From Avichristensenella sp031549905 (GTDB taxonomy: Bacteria; Bacillota; Clostridia; Christensenellales; Aristaeellaceae): 64,000 bases of DNA. The stretch is taken from NCBI GenBank assembly GCA_031549905.1, contig JAVBPC010000019.1, positions 6,326 to 70,325 on the forward strand, read 5' to 3'. Shown one piece after another: positions 27,140 through 35,420 of this stretch; the first letter of the stretch is position 1, and each line of letters begins with the position of its first letter. The translations under genes and the position numbers were made by a program. The notes below the pieces were generated by a model. That model saw only the letters and a program-made list of their open reading frames with translations. It was not told the DNA's origin and did no database searches.

Positions 27140-28809
27140 ATTTTCATTACCCGCTTTATGAGGTTAACCATTTTATTGACTTCAAGGAATGCCTTGACAG
27201 TGTGGCGGAACGATACTCCGAGCGTCCCCTTTTCGTTTTTTATGATGCGGGCGGACAGCCCAGCACCTATACCTACCAAACCTTTGCCCAGGATGTGCGC
27301 GCCATGTCGGCCTCAATCCTTTCGCTGGGTCTTTCAGGAAAGCATATTGCCCTCATCGGGGAAAACAGCTATCAGTGGCTGGTGTCCCTCTTTGCCATCA
27401 CCACTGCCGGAAGCGTAGCGATTACGGTGGATATGGAACAGTCCGATGAATCCATTCAAGCGATGGTACGGCGGGCGGATGCGGAAGCCGTATTCTGCAC
27501 AAACGGGTTTGTGCCGCTGTTTCAGACGCTGCGCAGAAACGACGGCACCCTGCGCCATATCATTGCGTTTGGCGAAACGAACTGCGAGGGGACGCATAGC
27601 TTTTCCACCCTTTTACAGGATGGCCGCGTGCGCACCTGGATGAACGACCGCGTGGTGATTGATCCCGATCAAACGGCGCTGATCGTATACACCTCGGGCA
27701 CCACCAGTACCGCAAAGCCCGTCATGCTCAGCCATAGGAACGTCATGGTGAACGCCTGCAATGCCGCCGCGATGGCGTGGCTGAAGGAACGCATCTTTGT
27801 CTCGCTTCCCCTTTATCATACCTACGGACTGACCGCAGGCGTTCTCAAGCACCTTTCCCAGGGGCTTACCGTCTGCATCAACGGCAACCTGAAAACCACC
27901 ATGCGCGACCTTGCGCTTTTCGGGCCGGACAGCGTCATCGCCGTGCCGCTGCTGGTGGAAGCGCTATGCGAGAGGATTCGTGTGGAAATCAGAAAGCGCG
28001 GAGAGTGGGAGACACTCGAAAAAGCGATCGCGGAGATGCAAACCCCTCCCCAGAAATGGCTGAACGAAAACCCGCCCGCCGCCCTGCGCGAAGCCACAGC
28101 CGCCGTGCTGGGGCACAACACCCGGATCATCGTTTCCGGCGGCGCACACCTGGGGCATGAAGTATTCAACATCATGGGCGCGCTGGGTGTTCAGATGATC
28201 GAGGGGTACGGAATCACCGAGTGCAGCCCCATGATCTCTGCCAACCGCAACAAGGCATGGCGCCCCCATTCGATCGGAGTATCATTCCCCGACATCGAAG
28301 TGAAGCTGGTGGAAGGTGAAATCTGGGTGCGCGGCGTATCGGTCTCTAAGAAGGGGTATTATAACGATGCGGCGCTGACCGCCGAATCTTTCCAGGATGG
28401 CTGGTTCATGACGGGCGATCTTGGGTCCTTCGATAAGGACGGATTCCTGACAATCAGCGGCCGCAAAAAGAACCTGATCGTATTCAAGAACGGCAAAAAG
28501 GTCATGCCGGAAGAGATCGAAGGGTATGTGACCGGAATTCCCCTGATCGGCGAGGCAGTCGCCTATGGCGTCAGTGCCGGTGCATCCAGCGATGATGTAA
28601 AGCTTGCGCTGATGGTCTATCCGCATCCCGAGCGCGCGGCAGGCATGCAGAGCTACGAGATCCTCCAGGCGCTGCAGGAGGAGATTGACAAGGTGAACCG
28701 GCACCTGCCTGCCTACAAGCAAATACAGATCATCAAGCTGCGCAGCTCACCCTTTGAGAAAACCTCACTCAAGAAGATCAAGCGGCAGATTGAAGAAACT
28801 GGAACTTGA
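27136..28809 (+). CDS. AMP-binding long-chain acyl ligase, probable acyl-ACP/acyl-CoA synthetase
   Basis: 557 residues of the adenylate-forming superfamily, with the long-chain fatty-acid ligase layout. Motifs: YTSGTTSTAKPVMLSH (phosphate loop; the usual Gly-x-Pro-Lys-Gly is altered but the Lys is kept), SLPLYHTYGL, EGYGITECSP, MTGDLGSFDKDGFL and GRKKNLIVFKNGKKVMPEE, with a late catalytic Lys near KTSLKKIKR. It should activate a fatty acid with ATP. The ACP gene lies 15 bp downstream, so loading of ACP-bound acyl chains for the NRPS starter C domain is the likely role. Start ATG 27136 overlaps the upstream stop. Confidence 0.9.
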   Translation: MNFHYPLYEVNHFIDFKECLDSVAERYSERPLFVFYDAGGQPSTYTYQTFAQDVRAMSASILSLGLSGKHIALIGENSYQWLVSLFAITTAGSVAITVDMEQSDESIQAMVRRADAEAVFCTNGFVPLFQTLRRNDGTLRHIIAFGETNCEGTHSFSTLLQDGRVRTWMNDRVVIDPDQTALIVYTSGTTSTAKPVMLSHRNVMVNACNAAAMAWLKERIFVSLPLYHTYGLTAGVLKHLSQGLTVCINGNLKTTMRDLALFGPDSVIAVPLLVEALCERIRVEIRKRGEWETLEKAIAEMQTPPQKWLNENPPAALREATAAVLGHNTRIIVSGGAHLGHEVFNIMGALGVQMIEGYGITECSPMISANRNKAWRPHSIGVSFPDIEVKLVEGEIWVRGVSVSKKGYYNDAALTAESFQDGWFMTGDLGSFDKDGFLTISGRKKNLIVFKNGKKVMPEEIEGYVTGIPLIGEAVAYGVSAGASSDDVKLALMVYPHPERAAGMQSYEILQALQEEIDKVNRHLPAYKQIQIIKLRSSPFEKTSLKKIKRQIEETGT

Positions 28810-28824
28810 GGGGAAGATGAGCAG

Positions 28825-29064
28825 ATGTTTGATACCATTCGTAAGATCATCGCAGAAGTGACCGGAAACCGCACCATCACGCTGGATACTGACTTTGTGC
28901 GGGATTTATCCCTGGATTCCTTCGATATCGCCAACATGATCAACCTGTTTGAGCAGCGCTTTCATGTGGAGATTCCGGTGCGGGAGATATGGGCGCTCAA
29001 TACCGTACAGGATGTGCTGGAATACCTGGACCGGAAAGGGATTGTAGAAGACGCGGCGGGATAA
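28825..29064 (+). CDS. Dedicated acyl carrier protein
   Basis: 79 residues, the usual ACP size. The phosphopantetheine-attachment motif is DLSLDSFDI with Ser 32; the usual Leu after Ser is Phe here, as in several secondary-metabolism carriers. Helices are rich in acidic residues. ATG 28825 follows GGGGAAG. It is the last gene of the NRPS operon and probably carries the fatty acid activated by the upstream ligase to C1 of the NRPS. No phosphopantetheinyl transferase gene is in the window, so one from elsewhere must activate it and both NRPS carrier domains. Confidence 0.92.
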   Translation: MFDTIRKIIAEVTGNRTITLDTDFVRDLSLDSFDIANMINLFEQRFHVEIPVREIWALNTVQDVLEYLDRKGIVEDAAG

Positions 29065-29088
29065 CCCCTTTCCGCGGCAAGCAAAACG

Positions 29089-29118
29089 CACCCCTTGCTC
29101 ATATGCGGGCAAGGGGTG
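29089..29118 (+). terminator. Hairpin at the end of the NRPS operon
   Basis: CACCCCTTGC and GCAAGGGGTG form a perfect 10-bp stem with a 10-nt loop. GCAAA and TTTGC flank it and may extend the stem. Only a short T tract follows, so termination strength is uncertain. The convergent exporter gene ends at 29205. Confidence 0.55.
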
Positions 29119-29204
29119 TGTGGGTTTGCGGAAACGCACGGGTTGTGGGTCATGTGTTTCCGCCTGCGCCCAGGTGCCGTTTACGGTTCGGAGCTCCTGA
29201 TACT

Positions 29205-30968
29205 CTAACCGGCGTTTCCGGTTTCCATCGCGTACAGGCGGGCATACACGCCGCCCCGCGCCATCAGCGCGTCATGCGTGCCCTGCTCCGCGCAGCCTCC
29301 GTCTTCTGAAAGCACGATGATTCTGTCGGCATTTTGAATGGTGCTGAGCCGGTGCGCGATAACCAGCGCCGTACGCCCCTTCGCCAGCGCGCGCAGGCTA
29401 TCCAGCACGGCGCGTTCGCTTTCGTTATCCAGGGCGCTGGTCGCCTCATCCAGGATGAGGATGGGCGGGTCCTTGAGGAACGCGCGCGCGACGCTGAGCC
29501 TTTGCCGCTGTCCGCCGGACAGCTTGACGCCGCGTTCACCAATTTCGGTGTCATAGCCGTTTGGCAGCCCTTCGATGAAAACGTGCGCGTTGGCTTTCTT
29601 TGCCGCTTCCCTGATTTCCGCCATGGTAGCGTTCGGCTTTCCGTAGCGGATGTTCTCTACCACCGTGCCCGAAAAAAGGAACGCATCCTGCTGCACCACG
29701 CCGATCTTGCCGCGCAGGGAAGAGAGCGTGGCATCTCGGATAGGCGTGCCGTCGATGCGGATTTCCCCCTCCGTAACGTCGTAAAACCTGGGCAGCAGGG
29801 AGCACAGCGTGGTTTTCCCCACGCCGGATGTGCCGACAATGGCGACCGTCTCCCCCGCCTCGACCGTAAGGCTTACGCCGCGAAGCACCTCAGGCTGCGT
29901 GCCATCATAGCGGAAGGATACGCGGTCAAACTCAACCTTGCCGTGCGGCACGTCGAGCGGCACAGCGCCCGGCGCATCCTTGATCTCCGGCTCCGTTTCC
30001 AGTATTTCACGGAAGCGGCGGTATCCGGCGAGGCCATCCTGGTACTGCGCAACCACATGTGTAAGACGAGGAATCGGCGCGGTAAGGTATCCGACATACA
30101 AAAGAAATGCCAGCAGATCCGCTATCGTGATGACTCCCCCCGCGATCCACAGCCCGCCAAACACAATGACGGCAATCGTCACGGATTGCTTGAAGAACAT
30201 ATCCATCACGGTGTAATGGAACGCCTCATTTTTATAGATGTTGACGCGGCTCTTGTAAAACAGGGTGTTGCGGCGGGCAAACTTCTCGGTTTCCAGCGCC
30301 TCGTTCGTGAATGACTGCGCGACTCGGATGCCGGAAAGGCTATCTTCCGCCTGCGCGTTGACCTCCGCAATGGCAGCGCGGCTGGTTTGGAACGCATGCT
30401 TAAGCCGTTTGCTGAAATAAAGCGTGTACAGCAGCATCACCGGCAGAAACGCGCAAACCACCAGCGTTAGCCTTGGGCTTAGGGCAAACAGGATCACCAG
30501 CGAGCCGATGAACTCCAGCCCGTATACCAGCAAATCCTCCGGCCCATGGTGAAAAAGCTCCGACAGGTCGATCAGGTCGTGCGTCAACCTGGACATTAAC
30601 TGCCCGGTTTTCTGCCCGTCAAAAAAACTGAAGCTGAGCGTTTCCAAATGCGAAAAAAGCGTCACGCGCATGTCTCGCTCAATCCTTGCGCCCATATCAT
30701 GCCCCTTGTAATCGTAAAATAAGGCGCATGCGGTTTGCAGCAGGATCAGCGCGATCATCACGCCGCCCATGGTGATCAGTGTGCTGGTGACTATGCCCGC
30801 CCCGTCGCCCAAAACCGTCTGGGTGACCTGGCGCACAAGCAGGGGGAAAACGAGAGCCAGCGCAGCCGTTGCCGCCGAACAGAACATGTCGGCAAAAAAC
30901 AGCGCGCGGTAGGGCTTATAGTAGGAAAAGAATGTGGCGATGCCGTTCCTTCGTTTGGCACTGTGCAT
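29205..30968 (-). CDS. ABC exporter, fused membrane and ATPase domains (MsbA/MdlB-type)
   Basis: 587 residues. Six membrane helices span about 20-310. The ATPase has Walker A GTSGVGKTTLCSLL, Q-loop VVQQDAFLFSGTV, signature VKLSGGQRQRLSVARA, Walker B ILILDEATSALD and the switch HRLSTI. As a half-transporter it should form a homodimer. It converges on the NRPS operon with ~140 bp between stops, so it is a candidate exporter of the acyl-dipeptide product. Lipids or drugs are alternatives. ATG 30968 has only GAGGA upstream, inside a small overlapping ORF with a much better ribosome site, so it may be translated by coupling. Confidence 0.88.
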   Translation of the reverse strand: MHSAKRRNGIATFFSYYKPYRALFFADMFCSAATAALALVFPLLVRQVTQTVLGDGAGIVTSTLITMGGVMIALILLQTACALFYDYKGHDMGARIERDMRVTLFSHLETLSFSFFDGQKTGQLMSRLTHDLIDLSELFHHGPEDLLVYGLEFIGSLVILFALSPRLTLVVCAFLPVMLLYTLYFSKRLKHAFQTSRAAIAEVNAQAEDSLSGIRVAQSFTNEALETEKFARRNTLFYKSRVNIYKNEAFHYTVMDMFFKQSVTIAVIVFGGLWIAGGVITIADLLAFLLYVGYLTAPIPRLTHVVAQYQDGLAGYRRFREILETEPEIKDAPGAVPLDVPHGKVEFDRVSFRYDGTQPEVLRGVSLTVEAGETVAIVGTSGVGKTTLCSLLPRFYDVTEGEIRIDGTPIRDATLSSLRGKIGVVQQDAFLFSGTVVENIRYGKPNATMAEIREAAKKANAHVFIEGLPNGYDTEIGERGVKLSGGQRQRLSVARAFLKDPPILILDEATSALDNESERAVLDSLRALAKGRTALVIAHRLSTIQNADRIIVLSEDGGCAEQGTHDALMARGGVYARLYAMETGNAG

Positions 30969-31026
30969 GAACAATCCTCCATATGTTGCTGTGATGGTGC
31001 TGTTTCATGTTCTTGTTTGCGATCAT
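30916..31026 (-). CDS. Small His-rich ORF (36 aa) overlapping the exporter start, possible leader peptide
   Basis: ATG 31026 follows a near-ideal ribosome site AAAGGAGGTG (31039-31030) and lies behind a strong promoter. The 36-residue product begins MIANKNMKQHHHS and ends in a short hydrophobic tail ILFLL. It overlaps the exporter start (30968) by 53 bp in another frame, so translating ribosomes would open or block the exporter site. It could be a regulatory leader peptide or a real small protein. Homology cannot be judged here. A frameshifted true exporter start is less likely, because the exporter ATG gives a normal-length protein. Confidence 0.5.
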   Translation of the reverse strand: MIANKNMKQHHHSNIWRIVHAQCQTKERHRHILFLL

Positions 31027-31070
31027 CGGCACCTCCTTTAGGTTTTTTTGATTATTGTGGATCCGCCGAC

Positions 31071-31099
31071 AGTATACCGTATGTGCGGCTTTTTTGCAA
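31071..31099 (-). promoter_or_regulatory. Promoter of the leader ORF and ABC exporter
   Basis: TTGCAA (31099-31094) and TATACT (31076-31071) on the minus strand, 17 bp apart, 45 bp before the small ORF. Confidence 0.7.
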
Positions 31100-31144
31100 G
31101 CAGGGTGCAAAAGCCGTCTCATGAACTTGCAACGGTGTTCAGTG

Positions 31145-31179
31145 AAAAAAACGGAGCAGCATGGCAGCTGTCCCGTTTT
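31145..31179 (-). terminator. Terminator after the secreted Cys-rich gene
   Basis: On the minus strand AACGGGACAGC pairs with GCTGCTCCGTT around a 6-nt loop, and a run of seven T follows. It separates the 31-42 kb operon from the exporter promoter. Confidence 0.8.
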
Positions 31180-31192
31180 CCTTTTGCTTTTT

Positions 31193-31927
31193 TCAGTTTC
31201 CCCCAAAGCCGCCTGTGCTTCCACCCGTGCCGCCCGACCCAGGCGGAGATTTCGAGTCTATGTAGTCTTGGGCGGGGCTCCACGTCTGTGGCTCCCCGAC
31301 TGGATCGCCGTGCACCGCCGTGCCGTCGGTCTCGACCCAGCCATACTTGGTCTTGCCATCCGGCGTTTTGGTCGTCATCGGCGTGGGCGCGGGATTTCGG
31401 GTGTATTCGCATTCGATATCCACATGCACACACCAGCGCACCTTGCAGGAGGCGCACACGCTGTGATCTTTGCCGTTGCACACAAACTGATTGCATGCAG
31501 TGCAAATCTGCAGATGGTCCGCAACCTTCAGGCACCCCTGATGGCCGCACGGCATCACCGTATGGTTGCCGATCGCCATGGAACGCCCGCAGATGAGGCA
31601 TAGCGGCCCATGACCGTCTTCCGCCTCAAACTCCATTTCTCTGACATAGGGGGCGGCATTTTCGGTCAGCAACACCTGCACTTCGCCAAGGTCGAGGTCG
31701 ACTACACCCTCCGGCGTAGTCACCTGCACCAGTGCCTGCCCATTCCGAAAGCCGATGGCGATGGGTTTTAGCATGTCATCCACCAGTGTCAGTTCCGTGT
31801 CCTTCAGCAGAAACTGCCCTTCCACCACATCGATGATGTAGGCATCCGGGCCTACCTCCGCTTCGGCAAGAACAAGCGCAGGCAACAGCAGCATGAACAG
31901 CAGCGCCGCCAGGCACCTTCTACTCAT
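31193..31927 (-). CDS. Secreted protein with RING/zinc-ribbon-like cysteine cluster
   Basis: 244 residues. A signal peptide (RRCLAALLFMLLLPALVLAEA) leads to a ~90-residue beta-rich part. Next comes a Cys/His-rich region with CLICG, VMPCGHQGC, ICTACNQFVC, and CASCKVRWCVH, a spacing like tandem zinc ribbons or a RING finger. The C-terminal tail is Gly/Ser-rich (GGTGGSTGGFGGN). Such zinc modules are mostly cytosolic, so export is odd. ATG 31927 overlaps the stop of the membrane-fusion gene by 8 bp. It is the last gene of the operon. Function not recognised; a role in an envelope complex with the fusion proteins is only inferred. Confidence 0.75.
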   Translation of the reverse strand: MSRRCLAALLFMLLLPALVLAEAEVGPDAYIIDVVEGQFLLKDTELTLVDDMLKPIAIGFRNGQALVQVTTPEGVVDLDLGEVQVLLTENAAPYVREMEFEAEDGHGPLCLICGRSMAIGNHTVMPCGHQGCLKVADHLQICTACNQFVCNGKDHSVCASCKVRWCVHVDIECEYTRNPAPTPMTTKTPDGKTKYGWVETDGTAVHGDPVGEPQTWSPAQDYIDSKSPPGSGGTGGSTGGFGGN

Positions 31928-33056
31928 TGAAGTACACATTGACGTTCATCCCTGGCCGCACGATACCGCGCGCGGTGAAGGCAACGGTCACCGTGTATTC
32001 AGGCTCGTCGCCGTCCGTGCTGCTCAGACCCGAAATCTTCGTCACCTTGCCCTCAAAGGGTTCTTCATCAAAGAAATTGGCAAGCTCCACGCGCACATTG
32101 TCCCCTACGGTGATTTCGGAAAGGTCGCTTTCCAGCACGGGCACGGAAACCTCAAACCCGTCGATCGGGTACAGCGTCGCCATCACCTGGTTTTGCGTCA
32201 CCGTCGCGCCCAGGTTCACATCCACCGTGGCCACCACCGCAGCATAGCCGGAAAGAATTTTGTTTGTCGGGTACGGATTGTACACGGTCTGCCCCGTTAC
32301 GGTTTCCAGCAGCAGGTCCCCGCGCTTGACCTCCTGACCCTGCGTAACGTGCAGCGCGAAGATCACGCCGGTCGAAGAAATAGAAACCGGCGTATTCAGT
32401 TCCGTTTTGCCGGTGCCAATCTTGCTTTCCATGCTGAACGCCGCGTCGCGGTATATCACCACGTTTTCGCCAAGCGTCAGGTTGCCGCCGGTCACTTCCA
32501 CCGTGTAGCTGCTGCCGCTTACCGTAATCACGCGGCCCATGCCAACGCGGTCGGCTGTATTGCGGCTGCCGATGTACACGGTTTCACCCACATGGATGAT
32601 CTGGTTTGCATCGGCGGAATACGCGTTCTTCGTGTCCGTCTTGATCAGAAATGTCGCCGTCGGTTCAAGGTACAGCAGCGCGCCGTATCTCTCTTGCAGG
32701 AATGTCGCGTCATCCCCCACCTGCGCCGACAGGCTGCGCACCACGCCATCCGCCGGGGCATACACCTTAGTGGTGGTCAGGCTGAACAGCAAGTCCTGAG
32801 CGGATACGAAATCGCCCTTCTTCACCAGCACTTCCTCCAGCATGCCGCCGAAGGGAGCAAGCACTGTCACGGTCCGCCCTGCGGTTACGGTGCCGGGCAT
32901 CATGATCTGGCGGCGGGCGGATAGATCCACAGGCGCGCGCGTTACTGCCGGCGCGGGCGCTTCCGTTTCCGCCGGCTCCGCCGTCCCCTCCGCAAACACG
33001 ATTGCCGCCTGAGACAGCATCAGCAGCGAAAGCAACAGGCACATCCACTTTTTCAT
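31920..33056 (-). CDS. HlyD/RND-type membrane-fusion (adaptor) protein
   Basis: 378 residues. The signal peptide KKWMCLLLSLLMLSQAAIVFA precedes a low-complexity Pro/Ala/Glu linker. Two biotinyl-lipoyl-like halves (VLAPFGGMLEEVLVKKGDFV and FALHVTQGQEVKRGDLLLE) flank a barrel region. The C-terminal beta-barrel ends in RPGMNVNVYFNE. It lacks a long coiled coil, as expected for a Gram-positive-type adaptor. It should join a membrane transporter on the outer face, but no ATPase or RND pump is encoded next to it. ATG 33056 follows AAAGGAGGG. Confidence 0.82.
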   Translation of the reverse strand: MKKWMCLLLSLLMLSQAAIVFAEGTAEPAETEAPAPAVTRAPVDLSARRQIMMPGTVTAGRTVTVLAPFGGMLEEVLVKKGDFVSAQDLLFSLTTTKVYAPADGVVRSLSAQVGDDATFLQERYGALLYLEPTATFLIKTDTKNAYSADANQIIHVGETVYIGSRNTADRVGMGRVITVSGSSYTVEVTGGNLTLGENVVIYRDAAFSMESKIGTGKTELNTPVSISSTGVIFALHVTQGQEVKRGDLLLETVTGQTVYNPYPTNKILSGYAAVVATVDVNLGATVTQNQVMATLYPIDGFEVSVPVLESDLSEITVGDNVRVELANFFDEEPFEGKVTKISGLSSTDGDEPEYTVTVAFTARGIVRPGMNVNVYFNE

Positions 33057-33086
33057 ACAGGCCCTCCTTTTGTTATAAGAACTTTA

Positions 33087-34472
33087 CTATTCTACCGCCT
33101 TGAATCGCAGTTCGAATGCCGCGCCGGGAGTCTCGCCGTCCAAGAGGGCCACGCTGCCCTCCATCTGCTCCGCCAGCTGTTTCACCACGCTAAGCCCAAG
33201 TCCAAACCCGCCTTCCGCGCGCGAACGGGCTTTATCCACCCGGTAAAACCTATCGAACACATGGGCTTTGTGCTCATCCGGAATGCCCGGGCCCGTGTCG
33301 GATACGCTCACACGGACGGTCTTGGCCTCTTTGCGTACTGACACCGTTACCTGGCCGCCCGGCGGTGTATACGCCAGTGCGTTGTCGAGCAGCGCCAGCA
33401 GCGCCTGGCGTAGGCGGTCACTGTCCCCCAGGATCACTGCCGGGGCAACATCCACGGAAAGTGTGATCTGCTTTTTCTCCATCAGCGGGCGCATCCATTG
33501 TATTGCCGCGCCCGCCACCGCGTCCACATCCACAGGAACATGGCGCATGGAAAGCTCTCCCGCATCGGCGCGGGCCAGATCCATCAGATCGGAAATCAGC
33601 AGGGACATTCTTTCGCTGACGCTGGTGATCGATTCCAGGTACGGCGCATACTCGCCAAGGTTCGCGTCCTTCAGCACCTCCGCATTCGCCCGAAGTGCCG
33701 CTACCGGGGTTCGCAGTTCATGCGATGCCGCCGCGACGAACTCACGCTGCTGGCGGATCGATGTTTCGATGGGGCGAATCGACCGGTTCGAAAGGTACAC
33801 GCTGGCCAGAAAGATCAGCCCAAGTCCCAGCGCAACGCATCCGCCAAACAGCCAGCGCATCCTGACACGCGCGGCAATCTCATCCGCGCGGTCCTGCACC
33901 ACCAACATCAGGCCGCCCATTTCCCCCGCATCCAGCATTGTGGCCGCCACGCGCAGCGGTTCGCCATCTGTGTTGGTGATCAGGTATGGGGTGCTGGAAA
34001 CCCCCATGCGGACGTTTAAGGAACCTTCCTGATCCGGCGCAAACTCGCCCATGCTGTGCCTGGGGAATGTTTCGCCCACGGTTGCTTCCGCATCGTACAG
34101 GCCAGCCGTGTCGGTGAGCCGTGCCGGAAGCGTAACCTCCTCCAAGGTGAGGGTTTCTTTTGCCACCTGTGCGGCCGCCTCCACGGTCTGGATGTCGGCC
34201 ACCGCGCCGCCCACCGTGACGGTCTCTCCGTCTTTGCCCTCGAAGTACACCATGTACCGCTCCGGCACGTTATAGTGCACAACATTGCCCGCGCTGTCGA
34301 CGCGGCGCGAGATGGCTACGGCGGACCGCGCATACATCGACAGGTCCGCTTCGTACTGCTTGCCGATCATCCCCTCGGCGACGCTAAGCGCAAGCAGCGC
34401 CATCGTCACCAGGATCGCGCCGGAGACCAGCATGTTTACCAGCGCCAAGCGCCTTCCAAGCCTGCGAAGCAT
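33087..34472 (-). CDS. Two-component sensor histidine kinase
   Basis: 461 residues from ATG 34472. Membrane helices near 13-33 and 195-217 enclose a ~160-residue extracellular sensor domain. The H-box is AAASHELRTPVAALRA, and the ATPase domain has LLDNALAYTP, DTGPGIP, FDRFYRVDKARSR and GGFGLGLSVVKQL. It starts 8 bp after the response-regulator stop with a weak GGGG ribosome site, so translational coupling is likely. It should phosphorylate that regulator. Signal unknown; the two genes sit among transport and envelope genes they may control. Confidence 0.92.
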   Translation of the reverse strand: MLRRLGRRLALVNMLVSGAILVTMALLALSVAEGMIGKQYEADLSMYARSAVAISRRVDSAGNVVHYNVPERYMVYFEGKDGETVTVGGAVADIQTVEAAAQVAKETLTLEEVTLPARLTDTAGLYDAEATVGETFPRHSMGEFAPDQEGSLNVRMGVSSTPYLITNTDGEPLRVAATMLDAGEMGGLMLVVQDRADEIAARVRMRWLFGGCVALGLGLIFLASVYLSNRSIRPIETSIRQQREFVAAASHELRTPVAALRANAEVLKDANLGEYAPYLESITSVSERMSLLISDLMDLARADAGELSMRHVPVDVDAVAGAAIQWMRPLMEKKQITLSVDVAPAVILGDSDRLRQALLALLDNALAYTPPGGQVTVSVRKEAKTVRVSVSDTGPGIPDEHKAHVFDRFYRVDKARSRAEGGFGLGLSVVKQLAEQMEGSVALLDGETPGAAFELRFKAVE

Positions 34473-34480
34473 GCCGCCCC

Positions 34481-35152
34481 CTACTGCGCATCCAGCCGGT
34501 ATCCTACGCCGCGCGCGGTGTGGATGGCCGCCTGGCTGCCAAGCGCCTTCAAGTGCTTGCGGAGGAAATGCACATAGATCTCCAGGCTGCCTTCCTCCAC
34601 AAAGGAGCCGCTCCATACGCGGTCCAGAATGATCGATCTGGGCAATACCCGCCCAAAGTTATACAGGAAGAACTCCATCAGGTTGGATTCCCGCCGGGAA
34701 AGCGAAACCTGCTTTTCCCGGCAGTGCAATGTCAGCAATTCGGTATCCAGCGTCAAATCCGCCGCTTGCGCCACGCCTTGCGGGTTCCACGCAATGCGCC
34801 GCCTGCCCAAGGCGCGCAGCCGCGCCAACAGCTCTTCCATGGCGAAGGGCTTCACCAGGTAATCATCCGCGCCTGCATCCAGGCCGACCACGCGGTCCAG
34901 CACGCCATCCATCGCGGTCAGCAGCAACACAGGGGTGTAGTCCTTGCGGGCGCGCATTGTCTGCAGGATCGTCACGCCGTCCATCCCGGGCAGCATCCTG
35001 TCCAGCGCGACCAGGTCAAACCCGCCTTCCGTCGCGGCGGCAAGCCCTGCCTGCCCGTCCAGGCAGCACACAACCTGCATGCCTTCCTTTTTCAGGCGGT
35101 ATTCGATTGCCCGCGCCAGGTCGCGGTCATCCTCCACCAGCAGCACGCGCAC
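34481..35152 (-). CDS. OmpR-family response regulator
   Basis: 223 residues. The receiver domain shows LLVEDDRDLA, phospho-acceptor Asp in LVALDRMLPGMDG and Lys in LVKPFAMEE. The winged-helix DNA-binding domain ends in LEIYVHFLRKHLK and HTARGVGYRLDAQ. The start is GTG 35152 with AAAGGAG 8 bases upstream; a nearby ATG is out of frame. The ribosome site lies directly against the end of a MITE-like repeat (35169-35420), so this element now forms most of the intergenic region before the gene. Confidence 0.93.
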   Translation of the reverse strand: MRVLLVEDDRDLARAIEYRLKKEGMQVVCCLDGQAGLAAATEGGFDLVALDRMLPGMDGVTILQTMRARKDYTPVLLLTAMDGVLDRVVGLDAGADDYLVKPFAMEELLARLRALGRRRIAWNPQGVAQAADLTLDTELLTLHCREKQVSLSRRESNLMEFFLYNFGRVLPRSIILDRVWSGSFVEEGSLEIYVHFLRKHLKALGSQAAIHTARGVGYRLDAQ

Positions 35153-35168
35153 GCCGCATTCTCCTTTC

Positions 35169-35420
35169 TAGAGCAATTTTCGGAAACATTCGGAATGGAT
35201 TTGCCAGAGTTTTGCCGTTTCGCTAAGCCGAGGGAGCAAGGCGTAGCAGCGCTACGCCGCGTGGATAGCGATTGACCGAAGGTCAAGCCGAGTGGGTAGA
35301 ATCGTAGATTCTGCCCACGATGCCCGGCGGCAAGTTTACGCCGCCGCCGGGGCGTCAGAGGCAACGCGAGGCGGCAAAAGATCCGCAAATGCGTGCCGAA
35401 TGTTTTCGCAAAATGCTCTA
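35169..35420. mobile_element. MITE-like repeat, copy 1 (252 bp)
   Basis: The ends are TAGAGCA and TGCTCTA, with imperfect terminal inverted repeats of ~23 bp. TA at both ends suggests a TA target duplication. Internal hairpins include GCGTAG-CTACGC, TTGACC/GGTCAA, GTGGGTAGAAT/ATTCTGCCCAC and a GGCGGC/GCCGCC stem. It is about 95% identical to copy 2 and shares both ends with shorter copy 3. It has no transposase. Its right end supplies the TAG stop of the 35418-37748 gene. Confidence 0.85.

Noticed and set aside
30916..31224. 102-codon version of the small ORF before the exporter
   Set aside because: The upstream part crosses the promoter and has no ribosome site; only the 36-codon form from ATG 31026 is supported.
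35169..35420. Structured regulatory RNA interpretation of the repeat
   Set aside because: Three copies with shared TA ends and inverted termini in unrelated contexts fit a mobile element better; an RNA role is not excluded but unsupported.
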